A DNA stretch of 64,000 nucleotides from Amycolatopsis alba DSM 44262 (GTDB taxonomy: Bacteria; Actinomycetota; Actinomycetes; Mycobacteriales; Pseudonocardiaceae), in assembly GCF_000384215.1 (NCBI RefSeq), contig NZ_KB913032.1:7401605-7465604 (forward strand), given 5' to 3'. The notes beneath the pieces are model-generated. The model was not told the DNA's origin and did no database searches. It saw nothing but the letters and a program-made list of their open reading frames with translations. The first letter of the stretch is position 1. Each line of letters starts with the position of its first letter. Of the stretch, positions 1 through 7,186 are shown in pieces. The translations under genes were made by a program, and so were the position numbers.

Positions 1-369
1 CGGGTAGATCATGCAGACCGACTCCTGGACCAGGCGTGGCACGCCTGACGCGAGCGCCGCGCCGGCCACCGCCGCCGAACCCTCGGCGCGGACCCGTTTG
101 GTGGCCTCCCACGCTTTGGTGGAGAGGAAGCGTGCCATCGACGGCAAGGACGAGGCCAGGTTGACGACGGCGTCGTGCCCGGCGAACACCTCGGCGAGCG
201 CGTCCCGGTCGAAGAGTGACACGATCACCGGCTTCGCGCCTTGCGCGCCGAGAAGGGCGGCCTTCGCCGAAGTGCGGGCGAGCGCGGTGACCTCGTGTCC
301 GGCGGCCACCAGCGCGGGGACGGCGTGTCCGCCGATCGCCCCCGTTCCCCCGGTGACGAACACCTTCAT
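1..369 (-). CDS. NAD(P)-dependent epimerase/NmrA-like protein, N-terminal part
   Basis: The gene reads from an ATG at 369 to the left edge of the window without a stop, so only the first 123 residues are present. The N-terminus MKVFVTGGTGAIGGHAV carries the TGGTGxIG dinucleotide-binding glycine motif of extended short-chain dehydrogenases and NAD-dependent epimerases. A later VNLASSLPSM stretch matches the strand leading to the active site in that family. It starts 17 bases after the stop of the TetR gene on the same strand, so the two probably form one transcript. Substrate cannot be told from this fragment. Confidence 0.8.
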   Translation of the reverse strand, partial: MKVFVTGGTGAIGGHAVPALVAAGHEVTALARTSAKAALLGAQGAKPVIVSLFDRDALAEVFAGHDAVVNLASSLPSMARFLSTKAWEATKRVRAEGSAAVAGAALASGVPRLVQESVCMIYP

Positions 370-386
370 CCCTGGCAAGACGGCCC

Positions 387-1001
387 CTACAGGTCGATAC
401 GGACGTCCGGTGACGCGGCGACGATGTCGAGCAGCGCCTTCGCGCACAGGTCGCGAGTCTGGTCACGGGTCAGTCGCCGGTACTTGAGCCAGTCGAGACA
501 GACCGCGACGACGAAAGCCAGCCAGCCGCGGACGGTCACCCGCAGGGTCTCCGGCGGTTCGCCGTCCGGGCACAGGACCTCCAGGATCCGGCGTCCCTGC
601 TCGGCGAAGTTGTTGTCGAGGACCTCGCGGACGTCCTCGACCGCGATGGCCGTGCCCGAGTGCAAGGCCCGGTAGCCGTCCTCGTTGGCTTCGACGTAGC
701 GGAGATACGCGTCGAGGCCCGCCATCAGCTGCTCCGCGACCGGCAACGAGTGATCGGACCGGGTCATCTCGAGCAGGCGTTCGCCTTCGGCCTTGATGAC
801 CTCGGTGACGAAGTCCCGTTTCGTCGGGAAGTAGTGGTAGAGCAGCCCGCGGGACACCTCGGCGATGTCCGCGACCTGCTCGATCCACACGTCGTCGTAC
901 GGCCGTTCCGCGAACAGGCGGGCACCGATCCGCAGCAGCTGTTCCCGCCGCTCGGCGGTGCTCAGCCTGCTGCGGGGCCTTCCTGAAGTACTCGGCGCCA
1001 T
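387..1001 (-). CDS. TetR-family transcriptional regulator
   Basis: About 204 residues. The N-terminal helix-turn-helix region runs from LSTAERREQLLRIGARLF through SRGLLYHYFPTKRDFVTEV, the TetR signature. The C-terminal ligand domain is unassigned. The ATG at 1001 is preferred over an in-frame GTG at 1025 because that GTG lies inside the palindromic operator candidate at 1017-1034. The gene is divergent from the P450 at 1093 and upstream of the epimerase-like gene, so it likely represses one or both. In Bacillus megaterium a TetR protein (BM3R1) controls CYP102A1; the parallel is suggestive only. Confidence 0.85.
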   Translation of the reverse strand: MAPSTSGRPRSRLSTAERREQLLRIGARLFAERPYDDVWIEQVADIAEVSRGLLYHYFPTKRDFVTEVIKAEGERLLEMTRSDHSLPVAEQLMAGLDAYLRYVEANEDGYRALHSGTAIAVEDVREVLDNNFAEQGRRILEVLCPDGEPPETLRVTVRGWLAFVVAVCLDWLKYRRLTRDQTRDLCAKALLDIVAASPDVRIDL

Positions 1002-1016
1002 CCTGTCATCGTACTT

Positions 1017-1034
1017 ACTTGACACGAGTTCAGT
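1017..1034. promoter_or_regulatory. Candidate TetR operator with overlapping promoter
   Basis: ACTTGACACGAGTTCAGT reads as an imperfect palindrome ACT-nn-AC-n-CG-n-GT-nn-AGT. It lies between the divergent TetR gene and the P450 gene. It overlaps TTGACA (1019-1024), a good -35 match for the P450; no convincing -10 is seen. Binding here would block transcription toward the P450. Confidence 0.5.
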
Positions 1035-1092
1035 AGCGGGCCACGCTCACTATTGGATGTCGATTCAACAGCGCTCACCCTGGAGGGGCCCG

Positions 1093-2475
1093 ATGGCCAC
1101 CGCACTCCCCCATCCCCCGCGCCGGATCCCGCTGATCGGCGACGTGCTCGGCGTTTCGCCGAAGACCCCGGTCCAGGACTCGATGCGGCACGCCACCGAA
1201 CTGGGGCCCGTCTTCGAACGCAAGGTGTTCGGCAGGCGGATCGTGTTCGTCCACGGCGCCGGGATGGTCGCCGACCTCTCCGACGAGAAGCGGTTCGCGA
1301 AGCACGTCACGCCCGCGATCTCGAACCTGCGCCCGCTCGGCGGCGACGGGCTGTTCACCGCGCGCAACGAGGAGCCGAACTGGCGGCGCGCGCACGAGAT
1401 CCTCGCGCCCGCGTTCAGCCGCAACGCCATGCAGCGCTACCACCCGACGATGCTGGCGATCACCCGAGACCTGCTGGACACGTGGGACAGGGGCGGCGAG
1501 GTCGATGTCGCGGACGACATGACGAAGCTGACGCTGGAGACCATCGGGCGGACCGGATTCGGCTACAGCTTCTCGTCGTTCGAACGCGCCGAACCGCATC
1601 CGTTCGTCGCCGCGATGGTCCGCACGCTGCGGCACGCGCAGCGGACGGCGATCCAGCCGCCGGTCGTCGGCCCGCTCCTCAGCCGGAAGGCGAACAGGCG
1701 CAACGAAGCCGACCTGGCCTTCCTCCACTCCGTCGTCGCCGAAGTCATCGAGGCGCGGCGGGACGATCCGAGCACCGAAGACCTGCTCGGGCTCATGCTC
1801 AACACCACGCAGCCGAGCACCGGCGAGGCGCTGGACGAAGTCAACATCCGGAACCAGATCATCACCTTCCTCGTGGCCGGGCACGAGACCACGTCGGGCG
1901 CGCTGTCGTTCGCCCTGTACTACCTCGCCCGCCACCCGGACGTCCTCGCCCGCGCACAGTCCGAAGTGGACAAGGTCTGGGGTGAGAACCCGGATCCTTC
2001 CTACGAGGAGGTCGCCAAGCTCCGCTACGTCCGGCGGGTGCTCGACGAAGCCCTGCGGCTTTGGCCGACAGCGCCGGCGTTCGCGCGCCAGGCCCAGGTC
2101 GACACCGTCGTCGGCGGCGAGTACCCGATGCGGAAGGGGCAGTGGGCCCTCGTGCTCATCCCGGCACTGCACCGCGATCCTGTCTGGGGAGACGACCCGG
2201 AGTCGTTCGACCCGGACCGCTTCAGCCCGGAGCGCAACCGTGCCCGCCCGGCGCACGTCTACAAACCGTTCGGCACCGGGGAACGGGCCTGCATCGGACG
2301 GCAGTTCGCCCTGCACGAGGCGACGCTGGTGCTCGGCATGCTGCTGAGCCGGTACGACCTGCGCGGCGACCCGGCTTACCGGCTGAAAGTCCAGGAGCTG
2401 CTTACACTGAAGCCGAAGGGCTTCAAGCTCGACGTCTCACTCCGTGACCGCGCGACGGTGGCCGCGACCGTCTAA
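1093..2475 (+). CDS. Cytochrome P450, CYP102-type heme domain without reductase
   Basis: 460 residues from an ATG preceded by GGAGGGG. P450 hallmarks are all present: I-helix AGHETTSGALSFALYY, ExxR in DEALRLWPTAPAF, and heme loop FGTGERACIGRQFALHEAT with the axial Cys. Many stretches parallel the heme domain of P450 BM3 (CYP102A1), such as LWTPAF-type K-helix region, VGGEYP, LIPALHRD and LTLKPKGF. BM3 continues into a CPR-type reductase, whereas this protein ends after the heme domain and no reductase or ferredoxin gene follows. A fatty-acid or other lipophilic substrate is inferred from the relationship. The stop overlaps the convergent TetR gene by 4 bases. Confidence 0.93.
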   Translation: MATALPHPPRRIPLIGDVLGVSPKTPVQDSMRHATELGPVFERKVFGRRIVFVHGAGMVADLSDEKRFAKHVTPAISNLRPLGGDGLFTARNEEPNWRRAHEILAPAFSRNAMQRYHPTMLAITRDLLDTWDRGGEVDVADDMTKLTLETIGRTGFGYSFSSFERAEPHPFVAAMVRTLRHAQRTAIQPPVVGPLLSRKANRRNEADLAFLHSVVAEVIEARRDDPSTEDLLGLMLNTTQPSTGEALDEVNIRNQIITFLVAGHETTSGALSFALYYLARHPDVLARAQSEVDKVWGENPDPSYEEVAKLRYVRRVLDEALRLWPTAPAFARQAQVDTVVGGEYPMRKGQWALVLIPALHRDPVWGDDPESFDPDRFSPERNRARPAHVYKPFGTGERACIGRQFALHEATLVLGMLLSRYDLRGDPAYRLKVQELLTLKPKGFKLDVSLRDRATVAATV

Positions 2476-3062
2476 GGCTTGAGCAGCCCGGCGAAGAGCG
2501 CGTCCACCAGGGCGCGGGGAACTGTCGCTCCCGTCAGGGCCCGGTAGACGATCGGGCCGACGACGGCGTCGATCGTGGCGTCGAGGTCGAGGGAGGTCGA
2601 GACCTCGCCCGCCTCGATTCCGCGCGCGAGCAACTCACGTTCCAGCTCTCGGCGCGGGCCGAGATAACGGTCGTGGAGACTCTTGGCCGTCTCGGGATTG
2701 TGCTGCGCCTCGGCGATGAGCGCGAGCAGGACCTGGCCGGCCGGGTCACGGGTGACGAACCGCGCGTAGCCGCGGAAGTACCCGCGGATGACGTCCTCAG
2801 TGGACTTCTCCGCCGGGACCGCGAAGCGCTTTTCACTGTCCTCGATGAGCGTGTCGAGAAGGATCTCGACCTTCGAAGGCCACCAGCGGTAGATCGTCTG
2901 CTTGGCGACACCCGCCTGGCGCGCGATCGCCTCGATGGTCAGCCGGGCGAACCCGTGCTCGACGAGCAGGTCGTCCGCGGCATGGAGCACGGCGAGGCGG
3001 GCGGCCTCGTCGCGCTGGTTGCCGGAGCGCGCCCTGCGGGGCTGCGAATTCACGGCGGGCAT
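2472..3062 (-). CDS. TetR-family transcriptional regulator
   Basis: 196 residues from the ATG at 3062 (another in-frame ATG lies at 3071). The helix-turn-helix is seen in LTIEAIARQAGVAKQTIYRW followed by WPSKVEILLDTL. The C-terminal half resembles the TetR_C_11/C_16 type domains found in one-component repressors (AQHNPETAKSLHDRYLGPRR). It is divergent from the SDR at 3172, with a perfect inverted repeat in between that is almost certainly its operator. Expected role: repressor of the SDR and of itself, released by a small ligand. Confidence 0.88.
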   Translation of the reverse strand: MPAVNSQPRRARSGNQRDEAARLAVLHAADDLLVEHGFARLTIEAIARQAGVAKQTIYRWWPSKVEILLDTLIEDSEKRFAVPAEKSTEDVIRGYFRGYARFVTRDPAGQVLLALIAEAQHNPETAKSLHDRYLGPRRELERELLARGIEAGEVSTSLDLDATIDAVVGPIVYRALTGATVPRALVDALFAGLLKP

Positions 3063-3117
3063 GCCGGCCACAGTACCGGTCCGCCGGGTCGCGCTCGGCC
3101 GTCAGGTGCCGTGCTAC

Positions 3118-3145
3118 TGTCTAGACGCAACGTCGCGTCTAGACA
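3118..3145. promoter_or_regulatory. TetR operator, perfect inverted repeat
   Basis: TGTCTAGACGC (3118-3128) and its exact reverse complement GCGTCTAGACA (3135-3145) are separated by AACGTC. Each arm contains the smaller palindrome GTCTAGAC, so two repressor dimers may bind. It lies 27 bases upstream of the SDR start and 55 bases upstream of the divergent TetR start. Confidence 0.75.
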
Positions 3146-3171
3146 AAACCCGATTCCCCAAGGAGATTTCC

Positions 3172-3867
3172 GTGTCCACCACATCCGACCGGCAGGCACT
3201 CGTCATCGGAGCCTCCCGCGGCCTGGGACTCGTCCTCGCCGAGGAGCTCAGCAGGCGAGGACGGCGGGTCATCGCCACGACCCGGCAGGGCGGCGGCGAA
3301 CTGCAGGCGAAGGCCGACGCCTCGAACGGGCGGCTGCGGGTCGAAACGCTGGAGATGACCAGCGAGGAGCAGCTGGCCACGCTGCGCGAGCGCCTCGACG
3401 GCACCGCGCTCGACCTGCTCTTCGTCAACGCCGCGATCGATCGCGGGAACTTGCCGATCACCGACGTCTCGACCGAGACCTTCTCCGAAGTGATGATCAC
3501 CAACGCGTTGAGCCCGCTGCGCGCCCTCGAAGCCCTCCGCGACCTGGTCGTACCCGGCGGCACCGTCGCGATCATGTCATCCAGGCAGGGCAGCGTCGGG
3601 CTGAACACCAGGCCCGGCTTCGAGCTGTACAAGGCCAGCAAGGCCGCGCTCAACCAGTTGATGCGCAGCTACTCCACCCGGTACGCCGACGACGGGCAGA
3701 CCAAACTTCTCATCCACCCCGGCCACAACCAGACGCCGCTCGGTGGTCCTGGCGCCCCGCTCACCGCCGAGGAGAGCATGCCCGCCGTCGTCGACGTCCT
3801 CGAAGCCCAAGCCGGTGCGCCGGGGCTTCAGTTCCTGGATCTCCACGGCAACGTGGTGCCTTGGTAA
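3172..3867 (+). CDS. Short-chain dehydrogenase/reductase
   Basis: 231 residues from a GTG start with AAGGAG ten bases upstream. The N-terminus has the glycine motif VIGASRGLGLVLAEEL; an NAA-type motif appears as VNAAIDRG; the catalytic Ser is in IMSSRQGS and the Tyr/Lys pair in YKASKAALNQL. This is the classical SDR set. The length is short for the family but complete to VPW. Substrate unknown. It is presumably induced through the TetR operator just upstream. Confidence 0.9.
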   Translation: MSTTSDRQALVIGASRGLGLVLAEELSRRGRRVIATTRQGGGELQAKADASNGRLRVETLEMTSEEQLATLRERLDGTALDLLFVNAAIDRGNLPITDVSTETFSEVMITNALSPLRALEALRDLVVPGGTVAIMSSRQGSVGLNTRPGFELYKASKAALNQLMRSYSTRYADDGQTKLLIHPGHNQTPLGGPGAPLTAEESMPAVVDVLEAQAGAPGLQFLDLHGNVVPW

Positions 3868-3940
3868 GGCCCGGTCACATCTCCGCCCCGTGATCCGTCA
3901 GTGCGGTGAAAGCAAAGACGGAAACCCTGGAGGAGAACGA

Positions 3941-4393
3941 ATGGAAACCCGGATCCCGAACCCGGCGATGGCGAACCCCGCGACACTGAAGGCCCTGATC
4001 GCGCTGGCGGAGTCGGCGGGCGACACCGGTGTCCCGAATTCCACGCACTACCTCATGCATGTCCGCGCGAGCCAGATCAACGGCTGCAGCGGCTGCCTGG
4101 AGATGCACACCAAGGAACTGCGCAAGGCGGGCGAATCCGACGAGCGGATCTTCACCGTCGCCGCCTGGCGTGACACGGCCTACTTCACCGGCGCCGAACG
4201 GGCGGCGCTCGGGCTGGCCGAGGCACTCACCCGGATCTCGGACCGGGCGGACCCGGTCGACGACGAGGTCTGGGGTGAGGCGGCCCGTCACTACGACGAA
4301 AAGCAGCTCTCCAGCCTGGTCCTCTCGATCGCCGCCATCAACACCTGGAACCGGCTCAACGTCGCCACGCGGCAGATCGCCGGCGCCGCCTAG
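3941..4393 (+). CDS. AhpD-like/carboxymuconolactone decarboxylase-family protein
   Basis: 150 residues from an ATG preceded by GGAGGAG. The AhpD-type redox centre is visible as NGCSGCLEMHTKELRK: two cysteines spaced CxxC with a following His. The following RIFTVAAWRDTAYFTGAERAALGLAEALT is typical of the alkylhydroperoxidase AhpD core. Family members reduce peroxides or act as thiol-dependent decarboxylase-like proteins. The gene follows the SDR by 73 bases on the same strand and may be co-expressed. Confidence 0.88.
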   Translation: METRIPNPAMANPATLKALIALAESAGDTGVPNSTHYLMHVRASQINGCSGCLEMHTKELRKAGESDERIFTVAAWRDTAYFTGAERAALGLAEALTRISDRADPVDDEVWGEAARHYDEKQLSSLVLSIAAINTWNRLNVATRQIAGAA

Positions 4394-5121
4394 CGAGCCT
4401 GGCGTAGTTCCACACAGCACTCGGCCGCGCCGGGAACGAGGGCCGCTTCCACGTTCCCGGCGCGCACGCCGGTCAGGAAACCGGCCAGGAAGGCCTGGTT
4501 GATCCCGCAGACCAGCTCCGGTGCCTCGGCGGCCAGCGGATGGAACGGGCAGTTCCGCAGCCGGACACAGGTCCTGGCGTCACGGCTCGGCTCGAAACCG
4601 TAGCGGCGAAGCACCCCTTCGGCCACGGTGAGCGCGCGTTCCACGCCGAGCCTGCCCGGCCGGATCCTCGCGCGTTCTTCCTCGCCCGCTGCGTGCCCGC
4701 GCTCCCCCGCGACCCGCCGGACGGCGTCCCGCGCGGTCTCACCGGATCCCTCCGCGAGCACGGCCTCGATGAGGATGCCCGCCAGGATCTCGTGCCGCCG
4801 GGCGGGCAGCTGCACCTGGATGGCCTCGTCGACCGGTTCGTACACCTTGGGCCTGCGCCCCACCTTCACCACCGGGCCCGCCGCGAAACCGAATCTGAGC
4901 AGCCCGGCCGTGACGAGTTTGTCGAGGTGGAAGGCGGCGAGCTTGCGGGAAATCCCGACCGCGGCCGCCGCCTCGTCACGGGTGACCGGACGCCGCGCGC
5001 GCCGGGCGTAGGCGTACATGCCGCGGCGAAGGTCGTCGTCGAGCGCCGCCACGGCGGCGATGGAAGGGACGTCGAGGCCGTCCGGATCGGACACTGTCAC
5101 GTACACCACGATATCGCCCAT
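4390..5121 (-). CDS. Winged-helix regulator with C-terminal Cys motif (SufR/COG2345-like)
   Basis: 243 residues from ATG 5121. The N-terminal DNA-binding part shows RRPVTRDEAAAAVGISRK followed by LAAFHLDKLVTAGLL, a winged helix. The C-terminal part holds CVRLRNCPFHPLAAEAPELVC, three cysteines plus a His arranged as in iron-sulfur or metal-binding regulators of the SufR-like group. Cluster binding is inferred. A CCxEL pair near the C-terminus adds two more cysteines. The stop overlaps the AhpD-like gene end by 4 bases. It is divergent from folE, which it could regulate. An upstream in-frame extension exists but looks non-coding. Confidence 0.8.
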   Translation of the reverse strand: MGDIVVYVTVSDPDGLDVPSIAAVAALDDDLRRGMYAYARRARRPVTRDEAAAAVGISRKLAAFHLDKLVTAGLLRFGFAAGPVVKVGRRPKVYEPVDEAIQVQLPARRHEILAGILIEAVLAEGSGETARDAVRRVAGERGHAAGEEERARIRPGRLGVERALTVAEGVLRRYGFEPSRDARTCVRLRNCPFHPLAAEAPELVCGINQAFLAGFLTGVRAGNVEAALVPGAAECCVELRQAR

Positions 5122-5242
5122 CTCAACCGGCGGAACATCCTGAACTGCGGATCTACCATGTAGGCTGAACCGGCGGGTGGTAAAAAGCCCAAAAATCTTA
5201 GTCGAACAACACTGGGGATCGCGGTCAGCCTTAGGAGGCCTC

Positions 5243-5839
5243 ATGTCCACTCCCGCCTTGCGTGTCGTGCATGAAACCGGGCCTGGGCCGGACCTGGAGG
5301 CCGCCGAGGCCGCCGCCGCGGACCTCCTCACCGCACTGGGCATCTCACTGGACTCCGAGAGCCTCCGCGGCACCCCTGGCCGGATGGCACGCGCGTACGC
5401 CGAGCTGTTCACCCCGCGGTCGTTCGACCTCACGACCTTCCCCAACGACGAGGGCTACGACGAACTGGTCCTCGCCAGGGGGATCCCGGTCCGGTCCGTC
5501 TGCGAGCACCACCTGCTGCCCTTCGTCGGGGTCGCGCACGTCGGCTACCTGCCCGGCGAACGGATCCTCGGCCTGTCCAAGCTGGCCAGGATCGTCGAGC
5601 ACTTCGCCTGCCGTCCGCAGGTTCAGGAGCGGCTCACGAAACAGGTCGCCGACTGGCTCGACGAGCAGCTCGAGCCGCGCGGTGTCGGCGTGGTGATCGA
5701 AGCCGAGCACTCGTGCATGACCCTGCGCGGTGTCCAGGCCGCCGGTTCGAGCACCGTCACCTCCACCCTGCTCGGCACGTTGCGTGAGGACGCCCGCTCG
5801 CGCCAGGAGTTCTTCGCCCTCACCGGCATCAACGGCTGA
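5243..5839 (+). CDS. folE: GTP cyclohydrolase I
   Basis: 198 residues, ATG 5243 with AGGAGG seven bases upstream. The enzyme converts GTP to 7,8-dihydroneopterin triphosphate, the first step of tetrahydrofolate and pterin synthesis. Zinc ligands appear as VCEHHLLPFVG and as the Cys in HSCMTLRGVQ; the substrate loop GLSKLARIVEHFACRPQVQE is intact. The N-terminus is shorter than in many actinobacterial folE proteins. No other folate genes are nearby, so this may be a second, specialised copy supplying a pterin cofactor; that is inference. Its end overlaps the convergent MFS gene by 11 bases. Confidence 0.95.
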   Translation: MSTPALRVVHETGPGPDLEAAEAAAADLLTALGISLDSESLRGTPGRMARAYAELFTPRSFDLTTFPNDEGYDELVLARGIPVRSVCEHHLLPFVGVAHVGYLPGERILGLSKLARIVEHFACRPQVQERLTKQVADWLDEQLEPRGVGVVIEAEHSCMTLRGVQAAGSSTVTSTLLGTLREDARSRQEFFALTGING

Positions 5840-7079
5840 CAGTGGGTTCTTCCGCGTAGGCCGCGGAGACGACCGCGCGGTCGAAGACCCGCCAGGTGAC
5901 CGCGGAAACGATCATCGCCACCACGAAGCCCGCCCAATACGGCGTCGTCAGCCCGAACTTCGACGCCGCCGCGCCGCCGAGCAGCGCGCCGACGCAGTTC
6001 CCGCCCGCGACGATGAACAAGCTGGTACTGCCGACGCGGCCGAGCATGTCGGGCGGGGTGAGCCGCTGACGCAGGGAACTGCCGACGATGCCCCACAGCG
6101 CGCCGTGCACCCCGAACAGGAACATCGTCACGCCGACCACCGTCGCGCTCGTGCTCGTCGCCAGCACCAGATGGGTCCCGGCCTCGATCAGCAGCCCGAT
6201 CCGCAACGTCCAGGTCGGCGTGCACCAGGCGATCAGCCGGTCGCCCGTGACCGAGCCGAACAGACCGCCGACAGCCATGCAGCTGAAGAGCAGGCCGTAG
6301 CCGACCGCGCCGAGGTGGAGCCGCTCCTTCGCCAGCAGTACCAGTACCGAGGTGGCCGCGACCAGCGTCAGGTTCAGCAGGCCGATCAGCCCGACCATGG
6401 TCCGCAGCAGGCGCTGGCCCGCGAGCCAGCGGAATCCTTCGGCCGCCTCCGCCCGGATCGAGCGCCGCTTCACCGGCTCACCGGGGCCGTCCTCGGGCCG
6501 CGACCGGTAGGCGCCCGCGATCAGGCCGAGCAGCAATGCGCTCACCGCGTACGTGCCGGCGTTGACGTAGAACGGGATGCTCGCCGCGACACCGAACAGG
6601 AATCCGCCCAGCGGCCCGGAAAGCATGCCGTGGGCCAGCGTCGTCCCGGCGTACAGCCGTCCGTTCGCCCGCTCCAGCAACGTCTTCGGGACGATCGAAG
6701 GCAGCATCGCCCCACCCGCCGTCCGGAACACGACCTCGCTCGAATTGATCACGAAAAGGACGGCGTACAGCAAGGCGATGCTGACGTCGCCCATCGTGAT
6801 CGCGACGGCAGGCAGTGCGACGGCGGGCACGCGGATCCAGTCGAGGATGATCATCAGTTTCCGCCGGTCCACCCGGTCGACCAGCACCCCGCCCGGCAGC
6901 GCGAAGAGCAGCCAGGGCAGCCACGCCACCGCGAACCCGCCCGAGACGACGAACGGATCGTCGGTGCGGGAAGCGATCAGCAGAGGCGCCGCCACCGTCG
7001 TGAGACCGCTGCCCAACGCGGAGGTCGTACTCGCCGCCCAGAGCTTCACGTATCTACCGTCGAGCTTCTCCCCAGCCAT
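5829..7079 (-). CDS. Major facilitator superfamily transporter (MFS_3-like exporter)
   Basis: 416 residues from ATG 7079 (MAGEKLDGRYVKLWAAST). It is strongly hydrophobic with about 12 predicted membrane segments. The cytoplasmic loop 2-3 motif appears as PGGVLVDRVDRRKLMIILDW, characteristic of the MFS_3 group of drug and siderophore exporters (EntS-like). The substrate is not identifiable. Longer upstream starts exist but would add a charged, non-membrane leader. The gene diverges from the KAP NTPase at 7187. Confidence 0.87.
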   Translation of the reverse strand: MAGEKLDGRYVKLWAASTTSALGSGLTTVAAPLLIASRTDDPFVVSGGFAVAWLPWLLFALPGGVLVDRVDRRKLMIILDWIRVPAVALPAVAITMGDVSIALLYAVLFVINSSEVVFRTAGGAMLPSIVPKTLLERANGRLYAGTTLAHGMLSGPLGGFLFGVAASIPFYVNAGTYAVSALLLGLIAGAYRSRPEDGPGEPVKRRSIRAEAAEGFRWLAGQRLLRTMVGLIGLLNLTLVAATSVLVLLAKERLHLGAVGYGLLFSCMAVGGLFGSVTGDRLIAWCTPTWTLRIGLLIEAGTHLVLATSTSATVVGVTMFLFGVHGALWGIVGSSLRQRLTPPDMLGRVGSTSLFIVAGGNCVGALLGGAAASKFGLTTPYWAGFVVAMIVSAVTWRVFDRAVVSAAYAEEPTVSR

Positions 7080-7186
7080 GAGATCAACGTAGCGAGAGGT
7101 GACCGAACGGAGGCGGAGTTTCACCCACAGCTGAGCTGATGCCCTCTAGACTGCCCTTTCCGTTCGGCCTTGGGAGGGGAGCACGG

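Noticed and set aside
2472..3062. Regulator of the P450
   Set aside because: It is convergent with the P450 and shares its operator with the SDR instead; the TetR at 387-1001 is better placed for the P450.
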